Shown here in pieces: positions 1-5,866 of a stretch of 8,895 nucleotides of DNA. The stretch is from Myxococcales bacterium. GTDB lineage: Bacteria > Myxococcota_A > Bradymonadia > Bradymonadales > Bradymonadaceae. Made by a program: the position numbers and the translations under genes. Each line of letters opens with the position of its first letter. Position 1 is the first letter of the stretch. The stretch lies in NCBI GenBank assembly GCA_007120615.1, contig SKNI01000091.1, positions 1-8,895 on the forward strand, written 5' to 3'. Below the pieces are notes generated by a model that saw nothing but the letters and a program-made list of their open reading frames with translations, did not search any database and was not told the origin of the DNA.

Positions 1-85
1 CGGTCCAATTGGCGAAGAAGGCAAATGTGGGAATCCCCAGGGAGGTCTCCAACTCTCCAATCATGGCGGTAGCTTCGGCGATCAT
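1..85 (-). CDS. Start of an unrecognised gene downstream of pal (partial, runs off the window)
   Basis: An ATG at 85-83 opens a frame with no stop to the window edge, giving 28 codons. The peptide begins MIAEATAMIGELETSLG and continues with a phenylalanine-rich stretch (PTFAFFANWT). A good ribosome site supports the start: AAAGG lies about six bases before the ATG, and an in-frame TGA lies just upstream at 106-104. The gene begins 38 bases after the pal stop on the same strand, so it may be the next gene of the operon. In many bacteria that place is held by cpoB/ybgF, but the visible residues do not look like a CpoB signal peptide and coiled coil. The family cannot be named from so short a piece, and a chance open frame is possible. 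Confidence 0.45.
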   Translation of the reverse strand, partial: MIAEATAMIGELETSLGIPTFAFFANWT

Positions 86-99
86 CTTCGACCTTTTAT

Positions 100-135
100 G
101 TACTCAACAGGTAACTCAACAGGCTACTCAACAGG
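100..135. repeat. Three 12-base tandem repeats spanning the end of pal
   Basis: On the minus strand, CCTGTTGAG followed by three variable bases occurs three times in direct succession: ending TAG (135-124), TTA (123-112) and TAC (111-100). The first copy encodes the last three residues of Pal (Pro-Val-Glu) and its stop codon. The other two lie in the same frame after the stop and would read Pro-Val-Glu-Leu and Pro-Val-Glu-Tyr, followed by about five more codons before a TGA at 84-82. The nine constant bases are identical in all three copies. This looks like slippage or duplication at the 3' end of pal. Confidence 0.85.
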
Positions 136-861
136 GACAAATTCCACGCGCCGATTCTGAGCGTGATCGGATTCTCGGACTCCCTGAGAGACCAATAATT
201 CCTGGCCGTAGGACAGAATCTGCATCCGCTCCCGCTCGATTCCACGTTGGGCGAGGTAATTTCGAACGAAATTGGCCCGACGTTGGCCGAGAGCCATGTT
301 GTATTCGGCGGTCCCTCGGATATCGGTATGCCCTTCCAGGCGAACTCGAACGTCGGGATTCTCCCTCATCCATCTAATATTGGCCTCCATGGCTTCTCGG
401 GACTGATCGGCGATCTCCGATGAATTATAGGGGAAATAAACGGTCACCAATTCACCGGTCCCTCGCTCATCGTCACGTCGCCCGGAATCGCCGCGAGCAT
501 CTTCGTCGTCGGCGACGCTGTCCTCCTCTGTGGCATCTCGCTGGGCCTCGGCGATTCGTCGCTGACAGTCCTCCCAGTTGGCCTCGGCGTATTCGCGAGC
601 TTCATTGGCGAGGCGCTGGGCGGCGATGGCCTTTCTCTCGGCGGCGTCGTAGTCCCCGTCTTCTACGTGCTGGTGGGCCTCGGCCAATAATTTCTCTGCC
701 GCCAGATATTGCTCCTGGGCGCAGTCCTTTTTGACGGCCGCAGCCAGGAGAGCGGACTCTGCATCATCGAGTTCAGCCTGGGGAGCTGATTTGCACCCGA
801 AAAGAGAGATCGAAGCGATGATCATCACCCCCAGCGATCGAACGAGCCAGTTACTTCGCAT
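124..861 (-). CDS. pal: Peptidoglycan-associated outer-membrane lipoprotein Pal, with extra helical domain
   Basis: Pal is anchored in the outer membrane by lipid, binds diaminopimelate in peptidoglycan through its OmpA-like domain, and is released or repositioned by TolB and TolA. The chosen ATG at 861 has GAGAGG five bases upstream and gives 245 residues; a longer start at 921 overlaps tolB and would add a poor leader. A lipoprotein signal ends in the lipobox Leu-Phe-Gly-Cys (Cys23). Residues about 28-108 form an alanine-rich helical domain resembling DUF4398, with Cys47 and Cys99 possibly paired. An acidic linker (about 111-136) leads to the OmpA-like domain (138-245), which holds the classic GHTDIRGTAEYN and LGQRRA motifs; Asp180 and an Arg of the RR pair would bind the peptide stem. 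It is longer than E. coli Pal (173 residues) because of the helical domain. It is the last tol gene, 47 bases after tolB. Confidence 0.95.
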   Translation of the reverse strand: MRSNWLVRSLGVMIIASISLFGCKSAPQAELDDAESALLAAAVKKDCAQEQYLAAEKLLAEAHQHVEDGDYDAAERKAIAAQRLANEAREYAEANWEDCQRRIAEAQRDATEEDSVADDEDARGDSGRRDDERGTGELVTVYFPYNSSEIADQSREAMEANIRWMRENPDVRVRLEGHTDIRGTAEYNMALGQRRANFVRNYLAQRGIERERMQILSYGQELLVSQGVRESDHAQNRRVEFVPVE

Positions 862-866
862 ACGTG

Positions 867-872
867 CCTCTC
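867..872 (-). promoter_or_regulatory. Ribosome binding site that fixes the pal start
   Basis: GAGAGG lies five bases before the ATG at 861-859. It favours this start over the in-frame ATG at 921, which overlaps the tolB stop. The chosen start also places the positively charged residues and hydrophobic stretch correctly before the lipobox. Confidence 0.75.
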
Positions 873-883
873 GGATGAATCGA

Positions 884-912
884 ATTGTATTGAAAATAGG
901 GGTGCCGGTCAT
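884..912 (-). promoter_or_regulatory. Possible internal sigma-70-type promoter for pal
   Basis: On the minus strand, ATGACC (912-907; four of six bases of TTGACA) is followed after exactly 17 bases by TACAAT (889-884; five of six of TATAAT). Transcription would start near 877, a short distance before the pal ribosome site. It overlaps the end of tolB. Extra expression of pal from inside the operon would fit the need for many more Pal than TolQRA copies. The call rests on consensus match only. Confidence 0.35.
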
Positions 913-2294
913 CGTTCCCATGCCGGCTCCTCATAGCCCCCGCCTTCGGTGGTCAACGGTTTCTGGATTTGCCCGTCACGGGTCATCAGCCAGATTCGCT
1001 TACCTTCCCCGCCGCGGTCGGAGGTGAAGATGATATAGCGCCCGTCGGGGCTAAAATGAGGCTCGAAGTTATTGCCCTGGTCCTGGGTGAGGCGCTCGAT
1101 ATTTCCGTCAAGGTCGACGGTGAATACATCGTATTTATCGTGCTCATCGCGCCCGCTGAACACGATGCGATCGCCCCGGGGAGACCAGTCGGGAGTGGTA
1201 TTATAGCTCCCCTGAAAGGTCAGCCGCTGCTGGTCCGAGCCGTCGGCGTTCATCGTAAAGATATGAGCCCCGCCGGAGCGACCGGACACAAATGCGATTC
1301 GCCTGCAATCCGGGCTCCAGCTGGGGCTTACGTCGATGGCCCAATGCTCGGTGAGCCGTTGTTGAACCGATCCGGACTGAGGGTCGATGAGATAGATATC
1401 GGTATTCTCGGTCCCCCGCGACATGGTGAGCGCCAATCTTCCGTCGCAATACGCCGCACCCGAGTTTTGTCCCGGCTGACCCGATAATTTCTGCACCGAT
1501 CCGTTTCGGAAGACGAAAAGATCGGGGTTTCCGTCTCGATAGCTCGTAAAATAGACCTGCCCGCCAGGCCCGAAGGTAGGGACCAGGTTAATACCGGAGT
1601 GCTGACTGATTCGCTGGCGATTGGAGCCGTCGATCTCCATGGTGTAGATATGTTTGACTCGATCACCGCGGAGGGAAAATGCGATTCGGCTGCCGAAGAT
1701 CCCTTCTTCGCCGGTATAGTGCTTCAACACGGCGTTAATGAAGGCATTGACCTGCCCGCGGATGCCCTCACGAGACACCACTTCGGCTTCCCAGTCCACA
1801 GAGATTTGACGGCCCTGCTCCACGCCGTAGAGCCGTAGATCGAGGGTGAACTCGTCGCCGTCTCGGGCAACCGAGCTTTTGATCAGCCCCTGAGCCCCCA
1901 CATTGAACCAATTGGAGAAGTCGATATCGGCGACCAGCATCCCCTCGGCGTCGGTATCGAAAAAGAAGCTATCTTCGGGAAGAAGTCGAAAATACCCCGA
2001 GAGTTCCAGATTTCGGCGCAAGATCTCTTCGACCTTCTCGGCCTCCTCCAAGACCCCGCCGCGCTGCTCAATGGTATCGGGAACGGCAAGCGAAATCAGG
2101 CTTCGGCGGGCCCCGACGCGGACGTCGATTTCGATGCCCTGCTGCTCCACGTCTTCATCGGGCATGGGGTCGCCAAGCTGAGGCTCATCCTGAGCGACGA
2201 CGGTGGCGCTGAACATCACCCCCACGACGGCGGTCACAACAAAGGCCACGATCAGGTGAAACCAGGGTGTGTTCATCAAGCGATCATAAGCCAT
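909..2294 (-). CDS. tolB: Periplasmic beta-propeller protein TolB
   Basis: TolB is the periplasmic partner that links TolA to Pal. The ATG at 2294 has AGGAG six bases upstream; an internal ATG seven codons in is possible. A signal peptide runs to about residue 34 (ending Val-Val-Ala before Gln-Asp-Glu). An acidic stretch of about 20 residues follows, then the N-terminal TolB domain (about 55-195; compare the IEIDVRVGARRSLISLAVPD stretch). The C-terminal six-bladed propeller (about 200-461) shows repeated PD40/WD40-like blades: PSWSPDCRRIAFVS, PDWSPRGDRIVFS and PHFSPDGRYIIFTS, each followed by a DG...LT turn. The 461 residues are slightly more than the usual 430 or so. It lies 9 bases after tolA, and its stop is 47 bases before pal. 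Confidence 0.96.
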   Translation of the reverse strand: MAYDRLMNTPWFHLIVAFVVTAVVGVMFSATVVAQDEPQLGDPMPDEDVEQQGIEIDVRVGARRSLISLAVPDTIEQRGGVLEEAEKVEEILRRNLELSGYFRLLPEDSFFFDTDAEGMLVADIDFSNWFNVGAQGLIKSSVARDGDEFTLDLRLYGVEQGRQISVDWEAEVVSREGIRGQVNAFINAVLKHYTGEEGIFGSRIAFSLRGDRVKHIYTMEIDGSNRQRISQHSGINLVPTFGPGGQVYFTSYRDGNPDLFVFRNGSVQKLSGQPGQNSGAAYCDGRLALTMSRGTENTDIYLIDPQSGSVQQRLTEHWAIDVSPSWSPDCRRIAFVSGRSGGAHIFTMNADGSDQQRLTFQGSYNTTPDWSPRGDRIVFSGRDEHDKYDVFTVDLDGNIERLTQDQGNNFEPHFSPDGRYIIFTSDRGGEGKRIWLMTRDGQIQKPLTTEGGGYEEPAWER

Positions 2295-2300
2295 ATCGTG

Positions 2301-2306
2301 CTCCTA
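2301..2306 (-). promoter_or_regulatory. tolB ribosome site overlapping the tolA stop codon
   Basis: The minus strand reads TAGGAG: the TAG is the tolA stop (2306-2304) and AGGAG is the tolB ribosome site, six bases before the tolB ATG. A ribosome ending tolA therefore sits on the tolB initiation site, which should couple the two genes in translation. Confidence 0.75.
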
Positions 2307-3182
2307 ATTCGTGATTTCCCAATTGGTCAAAATCAAGCCCTCGCGGATTACTTCTCGGCGCAAATCGGCCTGATCGGGCATCGGCAGAGTTCGGCCCCCA
2401 CCGCGGGGTTCAAAACGTCGTAATACGCGCTCGATACTGTCATCGAATTGATCATTTCCGCTGCGCGTGAGGAATTGAAAGCTGACAACGTGCCCGTTTT
2501 CTGCAAGTCGGACTCGAACCCGGGCCCGCCCGGCCAACTCCTGAAGATCGGAGTCGGAGATGGTCACCGGAACTTCCCAGTACCGCTGAATCTCCTGAAG
2601 AATGCGGACCTGATAGGTCTGCATCATATTGGCCAGGGCTTCGTCGGAGACCGTGCCTCCGCTAACCCCGTCGGGGCTGCCTTCGGGAGCGTCGTCGCCG
2701 GGACCGTCCTCCTCAAAGCGTCCCAGGGCCTCGTCCATTCTTCTTTGACGTTCCTCTCTGCGGCGCTGCCGCTCCGCTTCTTCCCGGGCCTCTCTCTCTT
2801 CTCGCTCCCGCCTCAATGCATCGGGATCGGGCTCCGCTTCGGGCTCCGCCTCGACCTCGGGCTGCGGCTCGGGCGGCTCGTCGGGTCGATCATCGAGAAC
2901 CACCTCATCTTCGGCCGCCGGAGGAGGCTCATCGCCGGTGATCCGGGGCAGCGCCTGAGAGTCGCGAATATCGCCGAGGGCCAATAGCTCCACGTCATCA
3001 AAGACCACGTCGTAGCGCTCTACGGGTTCACCGGACGACGCCCACAGAGAGGTAATAACGGCGATGGTCACGATCAAACCGTGGATCCCGACAGAAGTCG
3101 CCACACCGGCTGCGATCTCGGGCCAGGATATTTGCTTCGTCCCTCCCCGGTGCTGCCCATTATGTGTGCTCAATTCCATCAT
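2304..3182 (-). CDS. tolA: TolA, inner-membrane-anchored force transducer with TonB-like C-terminus
   Basis: TolA passes energy from TolQR across the periplasm to TolB and Pal. Of 292 residues, the first 20 or so are cytoplasmic. One membrane helix (about 25-47) carries the SxxxH motif (Ser30, His34), the known contact of TonB and TolA with the motor. An acidic, proline-rich segment follows (about 84-120, Glu-Pro and Glu-Ala-Glu-Pro runs), then a highly charged Arg/Glu helix (about 121-158), then a Gly/Asp-rich linker. The C-terminal domain (about 186-292) resembles the TonB/TolA C-terminal fold: IQRYWEVP, then RVRVRLAENGHVVSFQFLTRSG, then the helix with FDDSIERVLRRF. The long poly-Ala helix of E. 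coli TolA is replaced by a shorter charged one. The gap to tolR is 16 bases. The ribosome site is weak, so the start could be either of two adjacent ATGs. Confidence 0.9.
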   Translation of the reverse strand: MMELSTHNGQHRGGTKQISWPEIAAGVATSVGIHGLIVTIAVITSLWASSGEPVERYDVVFDDVELLALGDIRDSQALPRITGDEPPPAAEDEVVLDDRPDEPPEPQPEVEAEPEAEPDPDALRREREEREAREEAERQRRREERQRRMDEALGRFEEDGPGDDAPEGSPDGVSGGTVSDEALANMMQTYQVRILQEIQRYWEVPVTISDSDLQELAGRARVRVRLAENGHVVSFQFLTRSGNDQFDDSIERVLRRFEPRGGGRTLPMPDQADLRREVIREGLILTNWEITN

Positions 3183-3198
3183 CGTATCGCTGCCGAGT

Positions 3199-3711
3199 TC
3201 ATTCCTGGGCGGTTTGAAATTCCGGGTTCGTAACCATGCCCACTTTACCGACGCCGGCCAGTCGAATTCGGTTCATCGAGCCCACCACAAAACCGTAGGG
3301 GATCTCCGTATGGGCTAACAGATAAAGGCGCCCATCGTCTTGTAACCTTTGATTATTCTGAATAAGTCCCTGCAACTCATCGAAGCAGGGCTCAAACCGC
3401 TCCGGCCCCCCGTCGCTATCTCGATGAGAGCTGCAGTCGACCAGCTGGTGGTCTCCTAAAAAGATTCGCAAGTTATGGTCAATGGTCAAAATAATCTGAT
3501 CGACCTGGTCCAGGTCCACGGTCTCCTGGTTTTCTCGAGTGACGGGGAGATCCATCTCCACCTCTCGTTGATCCCTTTCGGTCTCGTGCATCATGGGAGT
3601 GGCGACCATAAAGATCACCAGCAGAACCAGCATGACGTCCACAAACGGTGTGACGTTGATTTCGGAGAGTACGGTCTGACTGTCGCCGGAGCCGCCTACT
3701 TGGACACCCAT
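3199..3711 (-). CDS. tolR: TolR, ExbD-family motor subunit with an inserted cysteine-bearing loop
   Basis: TolR pairs with TolQ to form the proton channel that drives TolA. The ATG at 3711 has GAGG six or seven bases upstream, giving 170 residues. The single membrane helix (about 20-38) contains NVTPFVDVMLVLLVIF, where Asp25 is the conserved proton-carrying residue of ExbD/TolR. The periplasmic part has the usual basic/acidic strand (EVEMDLPV), a central strand (IILTIDHNLRIFLGD) and the end of the fold (LYLLAHTEIPYGFVVGSMNRIRLAGVGKVGMVT). Between them lies an unusual insert (about 88-118) with Cys93 and Cys109. E. coli TolR has about 142 residues. The gap to tolQ is 51 bases. Assignment to TolR rather than ExbD rests on the neighbours. 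Confidence 0.93.
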   Translation of the reverse strand: MGVQVGGSGDSQTVLSEINVTPFVDVMLVLLVIFMVATPMMHETERDQREVEMDLPVTRENQETVDLDQVDQIILTIDHNLRIFLGDHQLVDCSSHRDSDGGPERFEPCFDELQGLIQNNQRLQDDGRLYLLAHTEIPYGFVVGSMNRIRLAGVGKVGMVTNPEFQTAQE

Positions 3712-3762
3712 CTCTTCACCTCGACCGGTCGGTCGTCTTCACGGAGTTCGTGGTCAGCGACT

Positions 3763-4500
3763 TCACTTAAAGAAGTGCCGTTTGACGATATTGAGAAAAT
3801 CGGACGAAAAATTATCGATCTCCATCCCCAACACTTTGATGTGATTCACAAACCAGTTGTAGGCCACAACCGCCGGAATGGCCGCGAAGAGCCCTGCCGC
3901 CGTGACGATCAATGCTTCGGCGATGGGCTGGCCCACCACGTCGATCCCGGCGGCCTCCTGAGAGGCGATCTCCATAAACGCCAGCATGATTCCCCAGACC
4001 GTACCAAAGAGCCCTACAAAGGGGGCCGTAGAGCCGACGGTGGCCAGAAACGGCACCATCGATTCCATCTGGCTGATCTCTTTTCGGGTGGCTCGTCGAA
4101 GGGCCCGCTCCACGTTCTCGATATCCCCCAGTTGATCGCGCATCGCCGCTGATTCGTCGCCCTTATTGGAGTTTTTGAGCTTGGATAGCTCTACATACCC
4201 CGCTTTAAAGACCTGGCTGACCGGAGCGTTGGGAAATTCCTCGGCCGACTGATAGATGGCGTCCAGTCGCTTGGACTGCCAGAAGACGTCGAGAAAATTC
4301 TGAGAATCCTGACGGGCTCGACGAAGTGATAACGCCTTATATCCCATGATATACCAGGAGATAACGCTGACGACGGCCAACAAAATCAGCACTGCCGTAA
4401 CGACAATATCAGCGTCCAGAAGAATCTCCATGACCGAGATTTCATCTCCGTTTGCGGCGGCGTTCGCCAGAAACATCGGGACAAGGAATACGTCAAGCAT
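3763..4500 (-). CDS. tolQ: TolQ, MotA/TolQ/ExbB-family proton channel subunit
   Basis: TolQ forms the inner-membrane ring around TolR and energises TolA. The ATG at 4500 has TGAGG nine bases upstream and gives 245 residues. The frame is open further upstream, but those extensions start with TTG or a poorly placed ATG, overlap the previous gene and look non-coding. Three membrane helices are visible: about 31-53, 149-175 and 193-218. Between the first two lies a long cytoplasmic loop (about 54-148, charged and helical). Helix two holds the signature TVGSTAPFVGLFGTVWGI, and helix three holds AEALIVTAAGLFAAIPAVVAYN; their Thr residues correspond to those lining the channel in the family. It follows a 145-base gap, so tol-pal may have its own promoter. 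Confidence 0.95.
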   Translation of the reverse strand: MLDVFLVPMFLANAAANGDEISVMEILLDADIVVTAVLILLAVVSVISWYIMGYKALSLRRARQDSQNFLDVFWQSKRLDAIYQSAEEFPNAPVSQVFKAGYVELSKLKNSNKGDESAAMRDQLGDIENVERALRRATRKEISQMESMVPFLATVGSTAPFVGLFGTVWGIMLAFMEIASQEAAGIDVVGQPIAEALIVTAAGLFAAIPAVVAYNWFVNHIKVLGMEIDNFSSDFLNIVKRHFFK

Positions 4501-4645
4501 AGTGGCTAGCCTCAGGTAAGGAGGTAATGGCACAGGGTTGTTGATCGCGCGGGAGTGTTCACGCCTTAGATTACTACGGCGATGTGGTACCATGCGCTCC
4601 AGCGCAGGTGCAACGAAGATGAGAGAGCAAATTGTAGCGCCGCCT
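4501..4645. other. 145-base gap before tolQ, probable regulatory region
   Basis: This is the longest gap inside the cluster. On the minus strand it holds a short hairpin (TGCGC, loop TGGA, GCGCA, at about 4593-4606) with extra pairing of ACC to GGT across a one-base bulge, but no T-run follows, so it is not a convincing terminator. Next to it is the palindrome TGGTACCA (4585-4592). A TACAAT near 4636-4631 resembles a -10 box but lacks a fair -35. A promoter for tolQRAB-pal is plausible here but cannot be placed. Confidence 0.35.
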
Positions 4646-5866
4646 TTATTCCCCGAACCAGAGCTGAAGCCCGGCGCCAAGGCCAAAGCCCCGGGAGACG
4701 GAGAACGGAAGATTGCCGAGTCCGGCGAAGAAGTTTAAGTCGAGACGCTCCGTGCTCCGATAGGAGAGTTCCATGATGGGAACCCCGACCCGGCTGCGGG
4801 TGTGCTCCAGCCATCCGCCCTGCCACCGCTCAAACGCAACTCCCAGTCGCAGTTGATCGGTCAGATTTAGCTCCATGGTCATCCGCATCGGAACGTACAT
4901 TCCCCCGTAGGACAGCGCTCTCCATCCCCCTTGTCCGTCGGGGAGACGATAGCCCCGAAGTCCAAGCCCCACCTCCAGCCCTGCGGTCAACTGATCGAGG
5001 TGAGCAAAGAGCCGTCCAAGGTTGAGCGCCAGGTGAATATTTGCGGCGACGTCGCCGCGCTCAAAGGGGTCATCGAGGCGATATTGCATATATCGACCGG
5101 CCAATCCTACACCGGCACGAGTCTCCGGGGTCTGTCCGATGAAGGGAAACCAGCGGCCCTCGACCTCGTAGTCCGACATTCCATAACCCAGTTCCTGGGC
5201 CGTCTCTGCGTGGACTTCAAAATGACGCGACTTGCCAGAGAGATTGGCCACAGACAGGTGGCGAAGCGAGAGCTCCTGCGGACGCCAATATTCGTAGTGC
5301 AGGCCCACACCCCACCCCCGGACTCGCCTTCCGGAGAGCGGAATCCCGAGATCATCGCGGTACGCCGTGCCGAACATATCGATCAACCAGGACATCCCTA
5401 GAAGGCCGATGCCCAGGTGCCATAAATCATGACGACGCTCGTTGAGATACCGATTCTCCGTTGGATTGACCGCCAGCACCACCCCGCCGCCGATAAGCAC
5501 GAAGGCCGCGCCCTGCATCCCCAGCAAAAACAACCCGGTGCGAGAATCCTCCAACTGCCAGTGACCGACGCCGCGGATCACCGAACCGGGAAGCAGAGCA
5601 AAAATAGTGGCATAAGCCCGAGACTGGTCGGTGAGAGTATCTTCGAAGGTAAACCCCTCCTCCTCCAATTCCTCACGGCTCATATTCTGAAGAGCGCGCC
5701 GCTCGGGCCCTTCCATTCTCTGACTATCCCACTGCTGGTCCTGACCTTCTTCCTCTTCGGCCCAGGCCGGCGAAGCGACCGAGGCGATACAGGCTCCCAG
5801 AAAAAGGGCAACCACCCAGGTGAGCGACCTCCCCGGCCTCGATGTCGATCGTTTGGAGCGCGTCAT
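4646..5866 (-). CDS. Unrecognised exported protein with probable outer-membrane beta-barrel
   Basis: I do not recognise a named family. With the ATG at 5866 the protein has 406 residues; a GTG one codon earlier is an alternative. A signal peptide ends at about Ala34-Trp-Ala36, followed by an acidic stretch (about 37-80). Two hydrophobic segments follow (about 110-134 and 148-168), preceded by LLPGSVIRGVGHW, which resembles the Pro-Gly-x-Gly entry of small membrane-hairpin domains such as DUF5683/TM2. From about 182 to the end, alternating hydrophobic and polar strands with many Tyr, Trp and Gly, and a C-terminus ending GLQLWFGE, suggest an outer-membrane barrel of roughly 8 to 12 strands. The start overlaps the previous gene's stop as TGATG, so the two are probably translated together. 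The barrel could be an outer-membrane partner of the LpoA-like lipoprotein or of Tol-Pal. This is inference. Confidence 0.8.
   Translation of the reverse strand: MTRSKRSTSRPGRSLTWVVALFLGACIASVASPAWAEEEEGQDQQWDSQRMEGPERRALQNMSREELEEEGFTFEDTLTDQSRAYATIFALLPGSVIRGVGHWQLEDSRTGLFLLGMQGAAFVLIGGGVVLAVNPTENRYLNERRHDLWHLGIGLLGMSWLIDMFGTAYRDDLGIPLSGRRVRGWGVGLHYEYWRPQELSLRHLSVANLSGKSRHFEVHAETAQELGYGMSDYEVEGRWFPFIGQTPETRAGVGLAGRYMQYRLDDPFERGDVAANIHLALNLGRLFAHLDQLTAGLEVGLGLRGYRLPDGQGGWRALSYGGMYVPMRMTMELNLTDQLRLGVAFERWQGGWLEHTRSRVGVPIMELSYRSTERLDLNFFAGLGNLPFSVSRGFGLGAGLQLWFGE

Noticed and set aside
969..1487. Plus-strand 172-codon open frame opposite tolB
   Set aside because: It lies wholly within the tolB propeller region and reads as a mirror frame of a GC-rich gene; no independent signal.
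3722..3731. Palindrome CGACCGGTCG before tolR as an operator
   Set aside because: Ten bases with no flanking symmetry, next to the tolR ribosome site; too short to support a call in this GC-rich sequence.
3475..4152. Plus-strand 225-codon open frame
   Set aside because: It is antisense to tolQ and tolR, both of which have strong family motifs; the translated product is rich in His/Gly/Arg with no recognisable domain and no plausible ribosome site was seen.
4590..4609. Hairpin before tolQ as a transcription terminator
   Set aside because: The stem is only five bases plus a bulged extension and no T-run follows.
4631..4660. Promoter for tolQ with -10 box TACAAT
   Set aside because: The -10 match is good, but no hexamer at 16 to 18 bases upstream resembles TTGACA and there is no extended -10; kept only as a remark.
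4501..4686. Upstream extension of tolQ to a TTG at 4686 or an ATG at 4593
   Set aside because: It overlaps the end of the barrel gene or has a ribosome site too close to the ATG; the added residues are basic and proline-rich with no family likeness, while ATG 4500 gives the normal TolQ length.
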